NCBI GenBank assembly: GCA_030531505.1
Contig: JAUNNH010000008.1
Span: 24,741 to 88,740, forward strand
Length of the DNA stretch: 64,000 bases
Reading direction: 5' to 3'
DNA from: Eubacteriales bacterium
GTDB taxonomy: Bacteria > Bacillota > Clostridia > Oscillospirales > Oscillospiraceae
Shown: piece by piece, positions 9,757 through 18,614 of the stretch
How positions within the stretch are numbered: the stretch's first letter is position 1
Layout: each line of letters starts with the position of its first letter
The notes under the pieces: generated by a model
Database searches by the model: none
The model's input: only the letters and a program-made list of their open reading frames with translations
Told to the model about the DNA's origin: nothing
Program-made: the position numbers and the translations under genes

Positions 9757-11145
9757 TCAGAAGCTCCTCGGGTCGACGGAGTAGTTGTCCGGGTTCTTCA
9801 GTTGCTGGACCCAAACCTCGGTCGCCTCATAGGTGACATGGACGTACTGATCGGAGGAATACTGCGCGGCCATGCCGTTGTTCTCGTCCTTGAAATAGTG
9901 GGCGAGGTCCACATAGACGCAGTCATTCTCCTGGCAGAACTCGATCAGGCGCTGGTTGTATTCATCCACGCAGTCATTATCCAGACCATCATAATGGATG
10001 GTGTGATAGACCGGCAGGCAGGATTCGATCACGATCGTGATGTCAGGGCTGGTGCTGCGGATGTTGGCGACAAATTCCGCCCACCGCTCCATCGTCCGGT
10101 CGATCTTGCCATAGAGCGCGATGTCGTTGACGCCGAACATGCAGAAAATCTTGTTAACCCCGGTCAGCGGCAACACATCCTGCGGGAAGTATTCCTCCCC
10201 CTGATACCAGACCTTCACCTTGCCGGAGACCGCGTTGCGCACGCCGAAGCTGTTTTCGCAGAGGAAGAGCGCGCCGCCCAGCTCGCCGGTCTTGGCGCAG
10301 TGCCGTTCAAGCGTCACCGAAATGGAATCCCCAAAGAAGGCCGCGTCGTCGAACCAGGAATCCGGCAGCTCAGTCAGATCCCAGTCATGCGCCACGGGAG
10401 CGGCCGCCGTCTGGACAGGCGCCGTCTCCTCGGTCGCGGTCTCTCCCGCCGCAGGCTCTTCCGCTTCGGGCTCTTCCGCTGCCGCAGCTTCGATTCCGGC
10501 CTCCTCCGCGGGCTGCTCCTCCGCCTCGACCGGAGCAGGCGTCTCCGTCGGTTTCGGAGCGGGCGTCGGCGTCGGGATGGGTGTAGCGGCAGGGTGCGGC
10601 CCCGGCATGACCGTGAGACGCGCGACCTGCGTGTCGACGGTCCCCTCGTCGTTGCCGCCGCGGCAATACGCGCCCCAGCCGTCCATCTCGATCGGGATAT
10701 TCGTCAGCTCCAGGACGTCCCGGTCTCCGTGGCGGCATTTCAGCGCCGGGAAGCGCTCCAGTGCCTGCTCGAAGCTCAGATCTTCGCTCCCGTCGGGACT
10801 GACGAAGCGCCACGCCAGCGTCTTGGCGTCGTGGATATGTATGATAAAGTAGCATCCGCCCGCCTCGATGACTGTCTCATCCGTCGGATCCTTGGTGATA
10901 ACGGGGAGCTTGTCCGGATCGACCGGCTTGGGAGTCGGCGTGGGCTCCGGCGTCGGCGTAGGTTCGGGCGTGGGCTCCGGCGTCGGGGTGGGTTCGGGCG
11001 TGGGCTCCGGCGTCGGTGCGACTGTGGGCTCCGGGGTGGGTTCCGGTGTCGGCGCAGGCCGGCCGGGAAGCTTGCTGCAGCCCGCCAGTACGATCAGCAG
11101 CAGCGCCAGCGCCACGACGACCAAGCGTTTCCAATGGTTTTTCAT
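9757..11145 (-). CDS. SGNH/GDSL-type lipoprotein with proline-rich stalk
   Basis: The 462-aa product starts at ATG 11145, after AGGAGGAG. Domains in order: lipoprotein signal with lipobox LAGC, a Pro/Thr/Glu stalk built from PTPEP and PEPTPT units (about residues 25-70), an Ig-like or beta-sandwich segment, a second Ala/Glu/Pro-rich linker, and a C-terminal SGNH hydrolase domain with block I AAFFGDSISVTL, block III FGVNDIALYG and the terminal Asp/His in SSDQYVHVTYEA. It is therefore a surface-tethered esterase or acetyl-transferring enzyme. It is the first gene of the operon with the DUF4358, MBOAT and DHHW genes. Confidence 0.85.
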   Translation of the reverse strand: MKNHWKRLVVVALALLLIVLAGCSKLPGRPAPTPEPTPEPTVAPTPEPTPEPTPTPEPTPEPTPTPEPTPTPKPVDPDKLPVITKDPTDETVIEAGGCYFIIHIHDAKTLAWRFVSPDGSEDLSFEQALERFPALKCRHGDRDVLELTNIPIEMDGWGAYCRGGNDEGTVDTQVARLTVMPGPHPAATPIPTPTPAPKPTETPAPVEAEEQPAEEAGIEAAAAEEPEAEEPAAGETATEETAPVQTAAAPVAHDWDLTELPDSWFDDAAFFGDSISVTLERHCAKTGELGGALFLCENSFGVRNAVSGKVKVWYQGEEYFPQDVLPLTGVNKIFCMFGVNDIALYGKIDRTMERWAEFVANIRSTSPDITIVIESCLPVYHTIHYDGLDNDCVDEYNQRLIEFCQENDCVYVDLAHYFKDENNGMAAQYSSDQYVHVTYEATEVWVQQLKNPDNYSVDPRSF

Positions 11146-11211
11146 GAACACTCCTCCTGTCGGGAAGACTTCCGGCCAAAGCCGGGATACATGGAGATTA
11201 CTTCTATTTAT

Positions 11212-11239
11212 ATTATCACAGGCCCTCCCCATTTTACAA
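11212..11239 (-). promoter_or_regulatory. Promoter of the envelope acylation operon
   Basis: On the minus strand TTGTAA (11239-11234) and GATAAT (11217-11212) are separated by 16 bases, about 65 bases before the start codon at 11145. Confidence 0.55.
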
Positions 11240-11263
11240 GTCCTCTTCCGTTCTTTTGCCCGA

Positions 11264-11293
11264 TTGACAGGCGCCGCGGGCGCGTGCTATAAC
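11264..11293 (+). promoter_or_regulatory. Promoter of the EamA transporter gene
   Basis: TTGACA (11264-11269) and TATAAC (11288-11293) are separated by 18 bases, about 50 bases before the ATG at 11345. It is divergent from the promoter of the acylation operon. Confidence 0.6.
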
Positions 11294-11344
11294 TAAGCAC
11301 AGTATCTTGGGCGGTGCGTCCGCCTGCGGAAAGCCGGGCTGTCC

Positions 11345-12295
11345 ATGCGTGATCTCAATCAAAAAACCGATTTTCTCTCGACCGCTGGAGGCATCGTCGC
11401 CGCCGCCGTGCTGGCGAATCTGCTCTGGGGCAGCGCCGCGCCCTGCATCAAGCTGGGCTATCGCTTCTTCGGCGTGGAGAGCGCCGATGTGATGAGTCAG
11501 ATCCTCTTTGCCGGGGTCCGCTTTACACTCGCAGGCGTTCTGACCATCGTGTTCGCGAGCCTCCTGCGCCGGCACCTCCTGCTTCCGCCGCGCGGTTCCG
11601 GCGGCATGATCCTGACCCAGGCGATGGTCCAGACCGTGATTCAGTACGTTCTCTTCTACATCGGGCTCTCCCACGCCCCGGGCTTCAAGGGCTCGATTCT
11701 GTCCCCCACCAGCACCTTTTTCGCGCTGCTCTTCTCCGCGTTGCTCTTCCGGCAGGAGAAGCTGACCACGCACAAGCTGCTCGGATGTCTGATCGGTTTC
11801 GCGGGCGTCGTGCTAGTGAGCGTCGGCGGCTCTGTCGAGGGCGGCTTCCGCTTCGTCGGAGACGGCTTTCTGATCCTCGCGGCCGCCTCCTATGGTCTCT
11901 CCTCCGTGCTCATCAAGCGCTTTTCGACCCGGATCGATCCCGTCGTCCTCAGCGGCTGGCAGTTCGTGCTGGGTGGCGGATTGATGATCCTTTCGGCGCT
12001 GCTCGGCGGCGGACGGCTGCGCGCCGTCTCATCCGGCGCCTGGCCTTTGATGCTGTATCTGTGCTGCCTCTCCGCCGTGGCCTATACGATCTGGTCGCTG
12101 CTGCTGCAGCGGCATCCGGTCTCGCGCATCACGGTCTTCTCCTTCCTCAATCCGGTCTTCGGCGTCGTGCTCTCTGCGCTGCTGCTGGGCGAGGGGAAAG
12201 CACTGGATCTGCCGCGCTGTCTGCTCGCGCTCGTTCTGGTCTGCCTCGGCGTCTGGATCGTGAACCGGCCCGCTGCCGATAAAGAAACCGCGTGA
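11345..12295 (+). CDS. EamA/DMT-superfamily transporter
   Basis: This is a 316-aa integral membrane protein with about ten hydrophobic segments in two repeated halves, the layout of EamA (drug/metabolite) exporters. Family marks are NLLWGSAAPCIKLGY in the first helix and GEGKALDLPRC near the end of the second half. Substrates of such proteins are usually small metabolites and cannot be inferred here. It stands alone with its own promoter and a long terminator that overlaps its last codons. The ribosome site before ATG 11345 is weak. Confidence 0.85.
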   Translation: MRDLNQKTDFLSTAGGIVAAAVLANLLWGSAAPCIKLGYRFFGVESADVMSQILFAGVRFTLAGVLTIVFASLLRRHLLLPPRGSGGMILTQAMVQTVIQYVLFYIGLSHAPGFKGSILSPTSTFFALLFSALLFRQEKLTTHKLLGCLIGFAGVVLVSVGGSVEGGFRFVGDGFLILAAASYGLSSVLIKRFSTRIDPVVLSGWQFVLGGGLMILSALLGGGRLRAVSSGAWPLMLYLCCLSAVAYTIWSLLLQRHPVSRITVFSFLNPVFGVVLSALLLGEGKALDLPRCLLALVLVCLGVWIVNRPAADKETA

Positions 12296-12320
12296 AGCCT
12301 CTGCTTCACGCGGTTTCTTT
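12281..12320. terminator. Bidirectional terminator between EamA transporter and galK
   Basis: A perfect 17-bp stem (12281-12297 and 12304-12320) has a 6-nt loop; the outer A and T bases supply the tail for both convergent genes. The stop codon of the transporter lies inside the left arm. Confidence 0.9.
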
Positions 12321-12332
12321 AATCTAATCCGC

Positions 12333-13412
12333 TCAGGAGACCTTGATCTCCCAGCATTTGCCCTCGCCGAAGCTCTCCTCCATCGCGGCACGATAGACCG
12401 GGAAAAAGTCCGTCGGCATCAGCGCCTGCACACAGCCGGCAAAGCCGCCGCCGTGCACGCGCCACGCGCCTTTGCCGTTCAGGAGCTTCTCGCTCTCCTC
12501 CAGGCCCTGCAGGAGCTTCGTATCCCCCGTCGCGCTGGTGACGATGTTGTTCAGGAGCGTCTCGGAAGACCGGCCCGAGGCATTCATCAAGCGCATGTAT
12601 TCCTCGCCGTCACGCCGTTTGAGGGCGTCGCGCATCTGCGCGACCCGCTCATTCTCATCGAAGAAATGCATCGCCCGGCGCACGGGACGGTTGGCCGGGT
12701 CCCATCCCTTGGCCCGGAACTCCGCCGGATCCACATCGCCCAGCACGCCCTTGTCGAAAAGGTTGGCGATATACACCATATCCGCCGGGATACGGGCATA
12801 GGAGGTGTCCAGCCCGGCATGGCTCCCGCCCGTATCGGTCAGGCAGAGCGTCAGGCCCATGGAGCCGAAGTCCGCCTTCACGGGCTCGATCTCGCGGGTC
12901 TTAAAGTCGATATACAGCGTCTGGCCCAGCGCGCTGGTGAGCTGGCTCATCAGGCCGCAGGGCTTGCCGAAATGGCGGTTCTCCGCGGTCTGGGCGACGC
13001 GCGCCAGGACGATCGGTTCGATCTCATCGTTATTGTAAAGGCGATTGAGGATACGGCCTATCAGCACCGAAAAGGCCGCCGAGGAACTCAGCCCCGCGCC
13101 GGAGGGCAGGGTGCTGCGCAGCGTCGCGTCGAAGCCGCCGATCGCGAGTCCCAGTTCCTGAAAGGCCGCGAGCACCCCGCGCAGCAGCGCCTGAGGCGTC
13201 CCGAACTCCTGTGTGCGCACGGCCAGCTGGTTCGTCCGCACCGCGATCTCCGGATAGCCGCGGGAGCGCAGACGGACGACGTCCTCCCCGTTCGGCTGCG
13301 CTTGCGCATAGATCCCCCGCACGGTCGCCGAGCCGAGCACACGCCCGTTCTGATGGTCGGTATGGTTACCAGCGAGTTCCACTCTGCCGGCGGCAAATAT
13401 TTCCTTTTTCAT
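12333..13412 (-). CDS. galK: Galactokinase (GHMP kinase family)
   Basis: The 359-aa protein phosphorylates galactose to galactose-1-phosphate, the entry step of the Leloir pathway. The galactokinase signature near the N-terminus reads GRVELAGNHTDHQNG, slightly different from the usual GRVNLIGEHTDY. The GHMP ATP-binding motif is LPSGAGLSSSAAFSVL, and the C-terminal GHMP motif is RVHGGGFAGCVQAL. These three blocks support a GHMP sugar kinase; galactokinase is most likely because of the N-terminal motif. No galT or galE adjoins it. The variant Glu-to-Asn change in the sugar motif (GNHTDH) leaves room for a related sugar. Confidence 0.85.
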   Translation of the reverse strand: MKKEIFAAGRVELAGNHTDHQNGRVLGSATVRGIYAQAQPNGEDVVRLRSRGYPEIAVRTNQLAVRTQEFGTPQALLRGVLAAFQELGLAIGGFDATLRSTLPSGAGLSSSAAFSVLIGRILNRLYNNDEIEPIVLARVAQTAENRHFGKPCGLMSQLTSALGQTLYIDFKTREIEPVKADFGSMGLTLCLTDTGGSHAGLDTSYARIPADMVYIANLFDKGVLGDVDPAEFRAKGWDPANRPVRRAMHFFDENERVAQMRDALKRRDGEEYMRLMNASGRSSETLLNNIVTSATGDTKLLQGLEESEKLLNGKGAWRVHGGGFAGCVQALMPTDFFPVYRAAMEESFGEGKCWEIKVS

Positions 13413-13529
13413 ATAAAAACTCCAAAAATCTGAACTTGTTAACGTATTATCTTACATATAAAGAATAACGCAAGCGCACCGCAAAGTCAATTGAGTTTTG
13501 CTCGGCTTAAAACAGATTTAACAAATGCC

Positions 13530-13558
13530 TTGTCATCTTTTCGTGCCGACGGTATAAT
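13530..13558 (+). promoter_or_regulatory. Promoter of the aminotransferase/WYL operon
   Basis: TTGTCA (13530-13535), a 17-base spacer and TATAAT (13553-13558) precede the TTG start at 13625. Confidence 0.65.
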
Positions 13559-13624
13559 ACTTACGCTTCTCCGTGTTTGTGGTATCATACACTTTTTTTC
13601 TCAAAATGCAAGGGGGTTTTTCAT

Positions 13625-14812
13625 TTGCTTCCCAAAAACAGTCTGGCCTGGGGTCGGAGCAAGAGCTGTATCCGCGAGCTCGCTGCCTACGGCGCGGCCC
13701 GCAAGGCCGCGATCGGCACCGACAAGGTCTTTGATTTCAGTATCGGCAATCCCAGCGTGCCCGCGCCGCCGCAGGTTGACGAGGCAATCCGCGCGCTCCT
13801 GTGCGAGACCGACAGCACCGCCCTGCACGGCTATACGCCCGCTGCGGGACTCCCGAGTCTGCGCGCCGCCGTCGCGGCGGATCTGCGCGCGCGTCTCGGC
13901 GCACCGGTCTCGGCCGACGGCGTCTACGTCTGCTGCGGGGCCGCGGCGGGCCTTGCCGCCTGCTGCCGCGGCCTGCTCTGCCCGGGCGAGGAGGCGCTCA
14001 CCTTTGCGCCCTTCTTCCCGGAATACCGCGTCTTCGTCGAGGGCGCCGGCGGGGTGCTGGGCGTCGTGCCGCCCGCAGCGGGGCTGCAGCCCGATCTTAA
14101 CGCGCTGGAGCGCTTCATCACAGAAAAAACAAAGCTGCTCATCGTGAACACACCGAACAATCCCTCCGGCGTCGTGCTCTCGGCCGAGAGCCTGACACGC
14201 CTCGGCGAGATCCTGCGGGCGGCGGAGCGGCGCTACGGCCACACGATCTACCTCGTCTCGGACGAACCCTACCGCGAGCTGGTCTATGACGGCGCGCTGC
14301 CGCCCTCCGTGCTCCGCTTCTACGACGACGCGATCCTCTGCTACTCCTTCTCCAAGTCCCTGTCCCTGCCGGGCGAGCGTATCGGCTACCTCGCCGTGAG
14401 CGACCGGATGGCAGAGCGGGACGATGTCTTCGCTGCCCTCGCCGGAGCGGCCCGCGCGAGCGGCTATGTGAACGCACCGAGCCTGATGCAGCGCGTCATC
14501 GAGCGCTGCCTCGGTCTGACCTCCGATCTCTCGGTCTACCGTGAGAACCGCGATTTGCTGTACGGGGGGCTACAGGAGCTCGGCTATGACTGCGTCTATC
14601 CCGACGGGGCCTTCTATCTCTTCGTGAAGAGTCCGGAGCCGGACGCCAAGGCCTTCTCCGAGCGGGCCAAGCAATTCGAGCTGCTGCTCGTCCCGAGCGA
14701 CGACTTCGGCCTCGAGGGCTATGTGCGCCTGGCCTACTGCGTCTCCGGCGAGATGATACGCCGCGCGATGCCGGCCTTCCAGGCGCTGGCGGAAAGCTAT
14801 GGGCTGACGTGA
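13625..14812 (+). CDS. Pyridoxal-phosphate-dependent aminotransferase, class I/II
   Basis: This 395-aa fold-type I aminotransferase shows FDFSIGNPSVPAPP near the N-terminus, NTPNNPSG around residue 180, the SDEPYRELVYDG segment and the PLP-binding lysine in YSFSKSLSLPGERIGY. These fit aspartate/aromatic-type enzymes; the exact amino acid is not readable. I chose the TTG at 13625 because AAGGGGG lies seven bases upstream and family-like sequence (LAWGRSKSCIRELAAYG) begins there; longer in-frame options have no ribosome site. The gene overlaps the next one, a WYL regulator. Confidence 0.88.
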   Translation: MLPKNSLAWGRSKSCIRELAAYGAARKAAIGTDKVFDFSIGNPSVPAPPQVDEAIRALLCETDSTALHGYTPAAGLPSLRAAVAADLRARLGAPVSADGVYVCCGAAAGLAACCRGLLCPGEEALTFAPFFPEYRVFVEGAGGVLGVVPPAAGLQPDLNALERFITEKTKLLIVNTPNNPSGVVLSAESLTRLGEILRAAERRYGHTIYLVSDEPYRELVYDGALPPSVLRFYDDAILCYSFSKSLSLPGERIGYLAVSDRMAERDDVFAALAGAARASGYVNAPSLMQRVIERCLGLTSDLSVYRENRDLLYGGLQELGYDCVYPDGAFYLFVKSPEPDAKAFSERAKQFELLLVPSDDFGLEGYVRLAYCVSGEMIRRAMPAFQALAESYGLT

Positions 14813-15798
14813 TGGGGAAATCGGCCGACTCCAAGCTGCGCCTGCTGTATCTGTTGCGCTATCTGCTGCGGCAGACCGACGAGGCGCATCCGGCGGGGAT
14901 CGCGGACATGCTCGCCGAGCTCGAGCGCTATGACATCACCGCCAACCGCAAGACCGTCTACGACGATCTGGAGGCGCTGCGTCTCTTCGGGCTGGACATC
15001 GTCACGACCAAGAGCCACGCGACCGGCTATTACGTCGCATCGCGGGACTTCGAGCTGCCCGAGCTCAAACTCCTTGTGGACAGTGTCCAGTCCTCCAAGT
15101 TCATCACGCAGAAAAAGACCCTGAGCCTGATCCGCAAGATCGAGGGCCTCACCAGTGTGCACGAGGGGCAGCTCCTGCAGCGGCAGGTTTACGTGCACAA
15201 TCGCGTCAAGACGATGAACGAGAGTGTCTATTATAATGTCGACGAGATCTCCGGCGCCATCTCCCGCGACCGCGGCATCCGCTTCCGCTACTTCGACTAT
15301 GCGCCGGACGGCTCGCGGCTCTACCGCCACGACGGGGCGTTCTACCAGGTGAGCCCCTTCGCGCTGATGTGGGACAACGAGAATTACTATCTGCTCGGCT
15401 GGGACGAGGAATCGGAGGAGCTGCGCCACTACCGCGTGGACAAGATGGAGCGCATCGCCGCGCGCAGCGAGCCGCGGCGGGGGCGGGACGATTTCGCGAA
15501 GGTGGACATGGCGTCCTATTCCCAGCAGGTCTTCGGCATGTTCGGCGGCGCGGTGCAGGCCGTGCGGATGCGCTTCGCCCGGCACCTCGCGGGCGCCGTC
15601 ATCGACCGCTTCGGGCATGGGCTGATCCTGGCCCCGGACGGGGAGGCGCATTTCACCGTGACCGCTCCGGTCGCGGTGAGCCCGCAGTTTTACGCCTGGC
15701 TGCTCGGCTTCGGCAGCGAGGCGGAGATCCTCGGGCCCGCCGCGGTGCGCGAGGGGCTGAAGCGGCATCTCGCGGAGGCCGCAAAGCTGTATGAATAA
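14812..15798 (+). CDS. WYL-domain transcriptional regulator
   Basis: The 328-aa protein has an N-terminal winged helix (LRLLYLLRYLL, then HPAGIADMLAELERYDITANRKTVYDDLEAL) and a WYL sensor domain (IRFRYFDYAPDG, FYQVSPFALMWDNENYYLLGWDEE), followed by the WCX-type extension. WYL proteins bind DNA under control of a ligand, sometimes a nucleotide or nucleic acid. The start ATG at 14812 overlaps the aminotransferase stop (TGATG), so the two are translationally coupled; GTG 14809 is an alternative. It may control its own operon. A strong terminator follows. Confidence 0.88.
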   Translation: MGKSADSKLRLLYLLRYLLRQTDEAHPAGIADMLAELERYDITANRKTVYDDLEALRLFGLDIVTTKSHATGYYVASRDFELPELKLLVDSVQSSKFITQKKTLSLIRKIEGLTSVHEGQLLQRQVYVHNRVKTMNESVYYNVDEISGAISRDRGIRFRYFDYAPDGSRLYRHDGAFYQVSPFALMWDNENYYLLGWDEESEELRHYRVDKMERIAARSEPRRGRDDFAKVDMASYSQQVFGMFGGAVQAVRMRFARHLAGAVIDRFGHGLILAPDGEAHFTVTAPVAVSPQFYAWLLGFGSEAEILGPAAVREGLKRHLAEAAKLYE

Positions 15799-15803
15799 CG
15801 AGT

Positions 15804-15842
15804 AGGGACCGCTGCAAAGGCTTGCAGCGGTCCCTGTTTTTA
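15804..15842 (+). terminator. Terminator after the WYL regulator
   Basis: A stem of 14 bp (AGGGACCGCTGCAA / TTGCAGCGGTCCCT) is followed by GTTTTTAT. It also lies at the end of the convergent fliB-like gene. Confidence 0.9.
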
Positions 15843-16694
15843 TGTCTCCAGGAGGATATCCACGTTCTCCGTGCTGTATTCGATCTGCTCCGACCAGCGC
15901 CTGAGATGCTCCGCCGTGTCGCCGTCCCGCGCGCTCTGCAGGAAGATGAAGGTCGTGCAGCGCCGCGCGTAGTCCAGCAGAGTCGGAAGTCCGCAGTCCT
16001 CCAGCCGCTCGAGCTGCCGGTAGAGGATATAGCCGAGGATGCGGTCATAGCGGGCGCGATCATAGCGCCCGGCGTAGCCGCGGGCCGCGGCCAGTACCGC
16101 TTCCGGCTCCCGGGAGAGCTCTGCAAGCTCCTCCATCCAGGCCGCGTCGATCGGCTCGGTCCGGGCGAAAGCCGCAAGCAGCGCGGTATACTCTTTGTGC
16201 GATACCTGCGGTATAAAGCGCAGCTCCTCGTCCGCACAGGCTGCACCGAGCCGGGTCAGCAGCGCCGGCAGCGTGAGGATCTCATCCTCCGCGATAAAGC
16301 GCAGCGGCGCGTCCGTTTCGAGCAGCAGCGCGCTCACCGCCTCGCAGCTCAAACCCAGCCCGGCGAGCTCATATTCCCCGCAGGCGGCGTAGAAGCGCGG
16401 ATGCAGCGCGCAGATGTCGCAGAGCACGTCCTCTCCGAGCTCGCAGATCAGACGGCAGAGGCCGTCCCGCCGCAGGAAGGGGCAGCGCTCCTCCGCGTCC
16501 AGCCTGAAATGCCAGCCCTCCATGTCCTCCGAGAGAGCGGCGCGCAGCGCGTTCCCGAGATCTCCGGGCAGCGCCCGGTAGTACGCGGCGCTCGCATCGT
16601 CCACGTCGATCTCCCAGCCGCGACAGCAGGAGTGGCGACAGTGCGCGGCCCGGCAGGCAAAGCGCGCGTAAAAGTCCGGTCGAACTTCTATCAT
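15840..16694 (-). CDS. FliB-family (flagellin lysine-N-methylase-like) protein
   Basis: This 284-aa protein begins with a cysteine cluster, ARFACRAAHCRHSCCRGWEI, followed by RCPFLRRDGLCRLI and CDICALHPRFYA. That Cys arrangement is the hallmark of the FliB family, named for Salmonella flagellin lysine methylation and probably binding an Fe-S cluster. The rest is helical and less conserved. No flagellar gene lies in the window, and members are widespread in non-motile Clostridia, so the target is unknown. Its ATG follows the GNAT gene stop by three bases, so the two form an operon. Confidence 0.8.
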   Translation of the reverse strand: MIEVRPDFYARFACRAAHCRHSCCRGWEIDVDDASAAYYRALPGDLGNALRAALSEDMEGWHFRLDAEERCPFLRRDGLCRLICELGEDVLCDICALHPRFYAACGEYELAGLGLSCEAVSALLLETDAPLRFIAEDEILTLPALLTRLGAACADEELRFIPQVSHKEYTALLAAFARTEPIDAAWMEELAELSREPEAVLAAARGYAGRYDRARYDRILGYILYRQLERLEDCGLPTLLDYARRCTTFIFLQSARDGDTAEHLRRWSEQIEYSTENVDILLET

Positions 16695-16697
16695 CGC

Positions 16698-17183
16698 TTA
16701 CAGGTCCAGCTGAAAGAAGTAGGTCTTCTCAACGGGGCTGTCGTTGTAGCAGGGGATCTCGTAGAAGCCGAGACCGCGGTACATGCGCACCGCGCTTTCA
16801 AGCGCGGGGAGCGTGTCCAGCAGGATGGTGCGGTAGCCGATCTCCCGGGCCTCGTCCAGAATCCGCGCGACCAGCGCCGAGGCGAGACCCTGCCCGCGGA
16901 AGGCCGGGCGCACATAGAGCCGCTTGAGCTCACAGCGCTCCGCGTCCAGCCGGTGCAGCGCGATGCAGCCCGCAGGCGTACCGTCCTCCGCCAGCGCGAG
17001 GTACAGCCGTCCCTCCGGCTCGCCGTACTTGACACGCAGGTCGCGCAGTTCCTCGTCATAGTGCTGGATCTCGAGATACGCGGCAAAGCTTTCGTCTGTT
17101 CTCACCAGCATGTCGGTATACTCCGTAAAAAGCGCGAGGATCTCCTCCCGCCGGTCATAGCCCGGCACGATCGCAAAACGCAT
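16698..17183 (-). CDS. GNAT-family N-acetyltransferase
   Basis: The 161-aa product shows the GNAT core: RLYLALAEDGTPAGCIALH (strands 2-4), ELKRLYVRPAFRGQGLASALVARIL with the acetyl-CoA loop RGQGLA, and the terminal LGFYEIPCYNDSP. The acetyl acceptor is unknown. The ATG at 17183 has AAAGGAGG upstream at good distance; a longer in-frame start at 17237 would cross the promoter. It is cotranscribed with the fliB-like gene. Confidence 0.88.
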   Translation of the reverse strand: MRFAIVPGYDRREEILALFTEYTDMLVRTDESFAAYLEIQHYDEELRDLRVKYGEPEGRLYLALAEDGTPAGCIALHRLDAERCELKRLYVRPAFRGQGLASALVARILDEAREIGYRTILLDTLPALESAVRMYRGLGFYEIPCYNDSPVEKTYFFQLDL

Positions 17184-17208
17184 GGCGGTCCCTCCTTTCT
17201 TTTCCAAC

Positions 17209-17237
17209 AGTATACCCGCTCTTCCGCCCGGATGCAA
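17209..17237 (-). promoter_or_regulatory. Promoter of the GNAT/fliB-like operon
   Basis: On the minus strand TTGCAT (17237-17232) and TATACT (17214-17209) are 17 bases apart, about 25 bases before the ATG at 17183. Confidence 0.5.
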
Positions 17238-17259
17238 GGGAAAGCGGCTTCTCCCGCGT

Positions 17260-17281
17260 ACTGTCCGTTATATGGGACAGT
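17260..17281. promoter_or_regulatory. Palindromic operator candidate
   Basis: The arms ACTGTCC (17260-17266) and GGACAGT (17275-17281) are a perfect 7-bp inverted repeat around an 8-bp A/T-rich centre. It lies between the leftward GNAT promoter and the TATACT box (17290-17295) of the small membrane peptide, a normal place for a dimeric repressor site. Confidence 0.45.
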
Positions 17282-17325
17282 GTGTTATGTATACTTAAGC
17301 CATCTTAATCAAGGAGGTCATCCCC

Positions 17326-17430
17326 ATGAACGAAAACATCCAGACCACCACCAGCACACCCGCCCAGCAGGTCATCGGCGCCCTGTATCTCCTGGCCCTG
17401 CTCGCCGCCCTCATCCTCATTCTGTTCTGA
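17326..17430 (+). CDS. Small membrane peptide, 34 aa
   Basis: The frame starts with ATG at 17326, eight bases after a strong AAGGAGG, and runs for 34 codons. A polar N-terminus (MNENIQTTTSTPAQQV) is followed by one hydrophobic segment (ALYLLALLAALILILF) that reaches the last residue. The good ribosome site, a TATACT box at 17290-17295 and the single-span layout argue for a real small protein. No family is recognised. It lies 74 bases before the ABC importer operon. Confidence 0.65.
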   Translation: MNENIQTTTSTPAQQVIGALYLLALLAALILILF

Positions 17431-17439
17431 AGATAATCA

Positions 17440-17468
17440 TTGACGCGGGAGGCTTTGGGGGATAAAGT
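17440..17468 (+). promoter_or_regulatory. Promoter of the carbohydrate ABC importer
   Basis: TTGACG (17440-17445) and TAAAGT (17463-17468) are separated by 17 bases, with the ATG of the ATPase gene at 17505. Confidence 0.5.
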
Positions 17469-17504
17469 ATAGGTATATATCCCGGAAAGGAAGGGAACGG
17501 CGCC

Positions 17505-18605
<1,101 letters not shown>

Positions 18606-18614
18606 GGGTGCGCC

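Noticed and set aside
10922-11064. Regular short DNA repeats as a possible CRISPR array
   Set aside because: They are in-frame codon repeats of PTPEP units inside a lipoprotein gene, with no spacers or cas genes.
12870-12910. galK assignment to another GHMP kinase such as mevalonate kinase
   Set aside because: The N-terminal GRVELAGNHTDHQNG block is specific to galactokinase-like enzymes, so galactokinase stays the better name.
15840-16694. Motility inferred from the FliB-like gene
   Set aside because: No flagellar or chemotaxis gene is in the window, and the family is common outside motile species.
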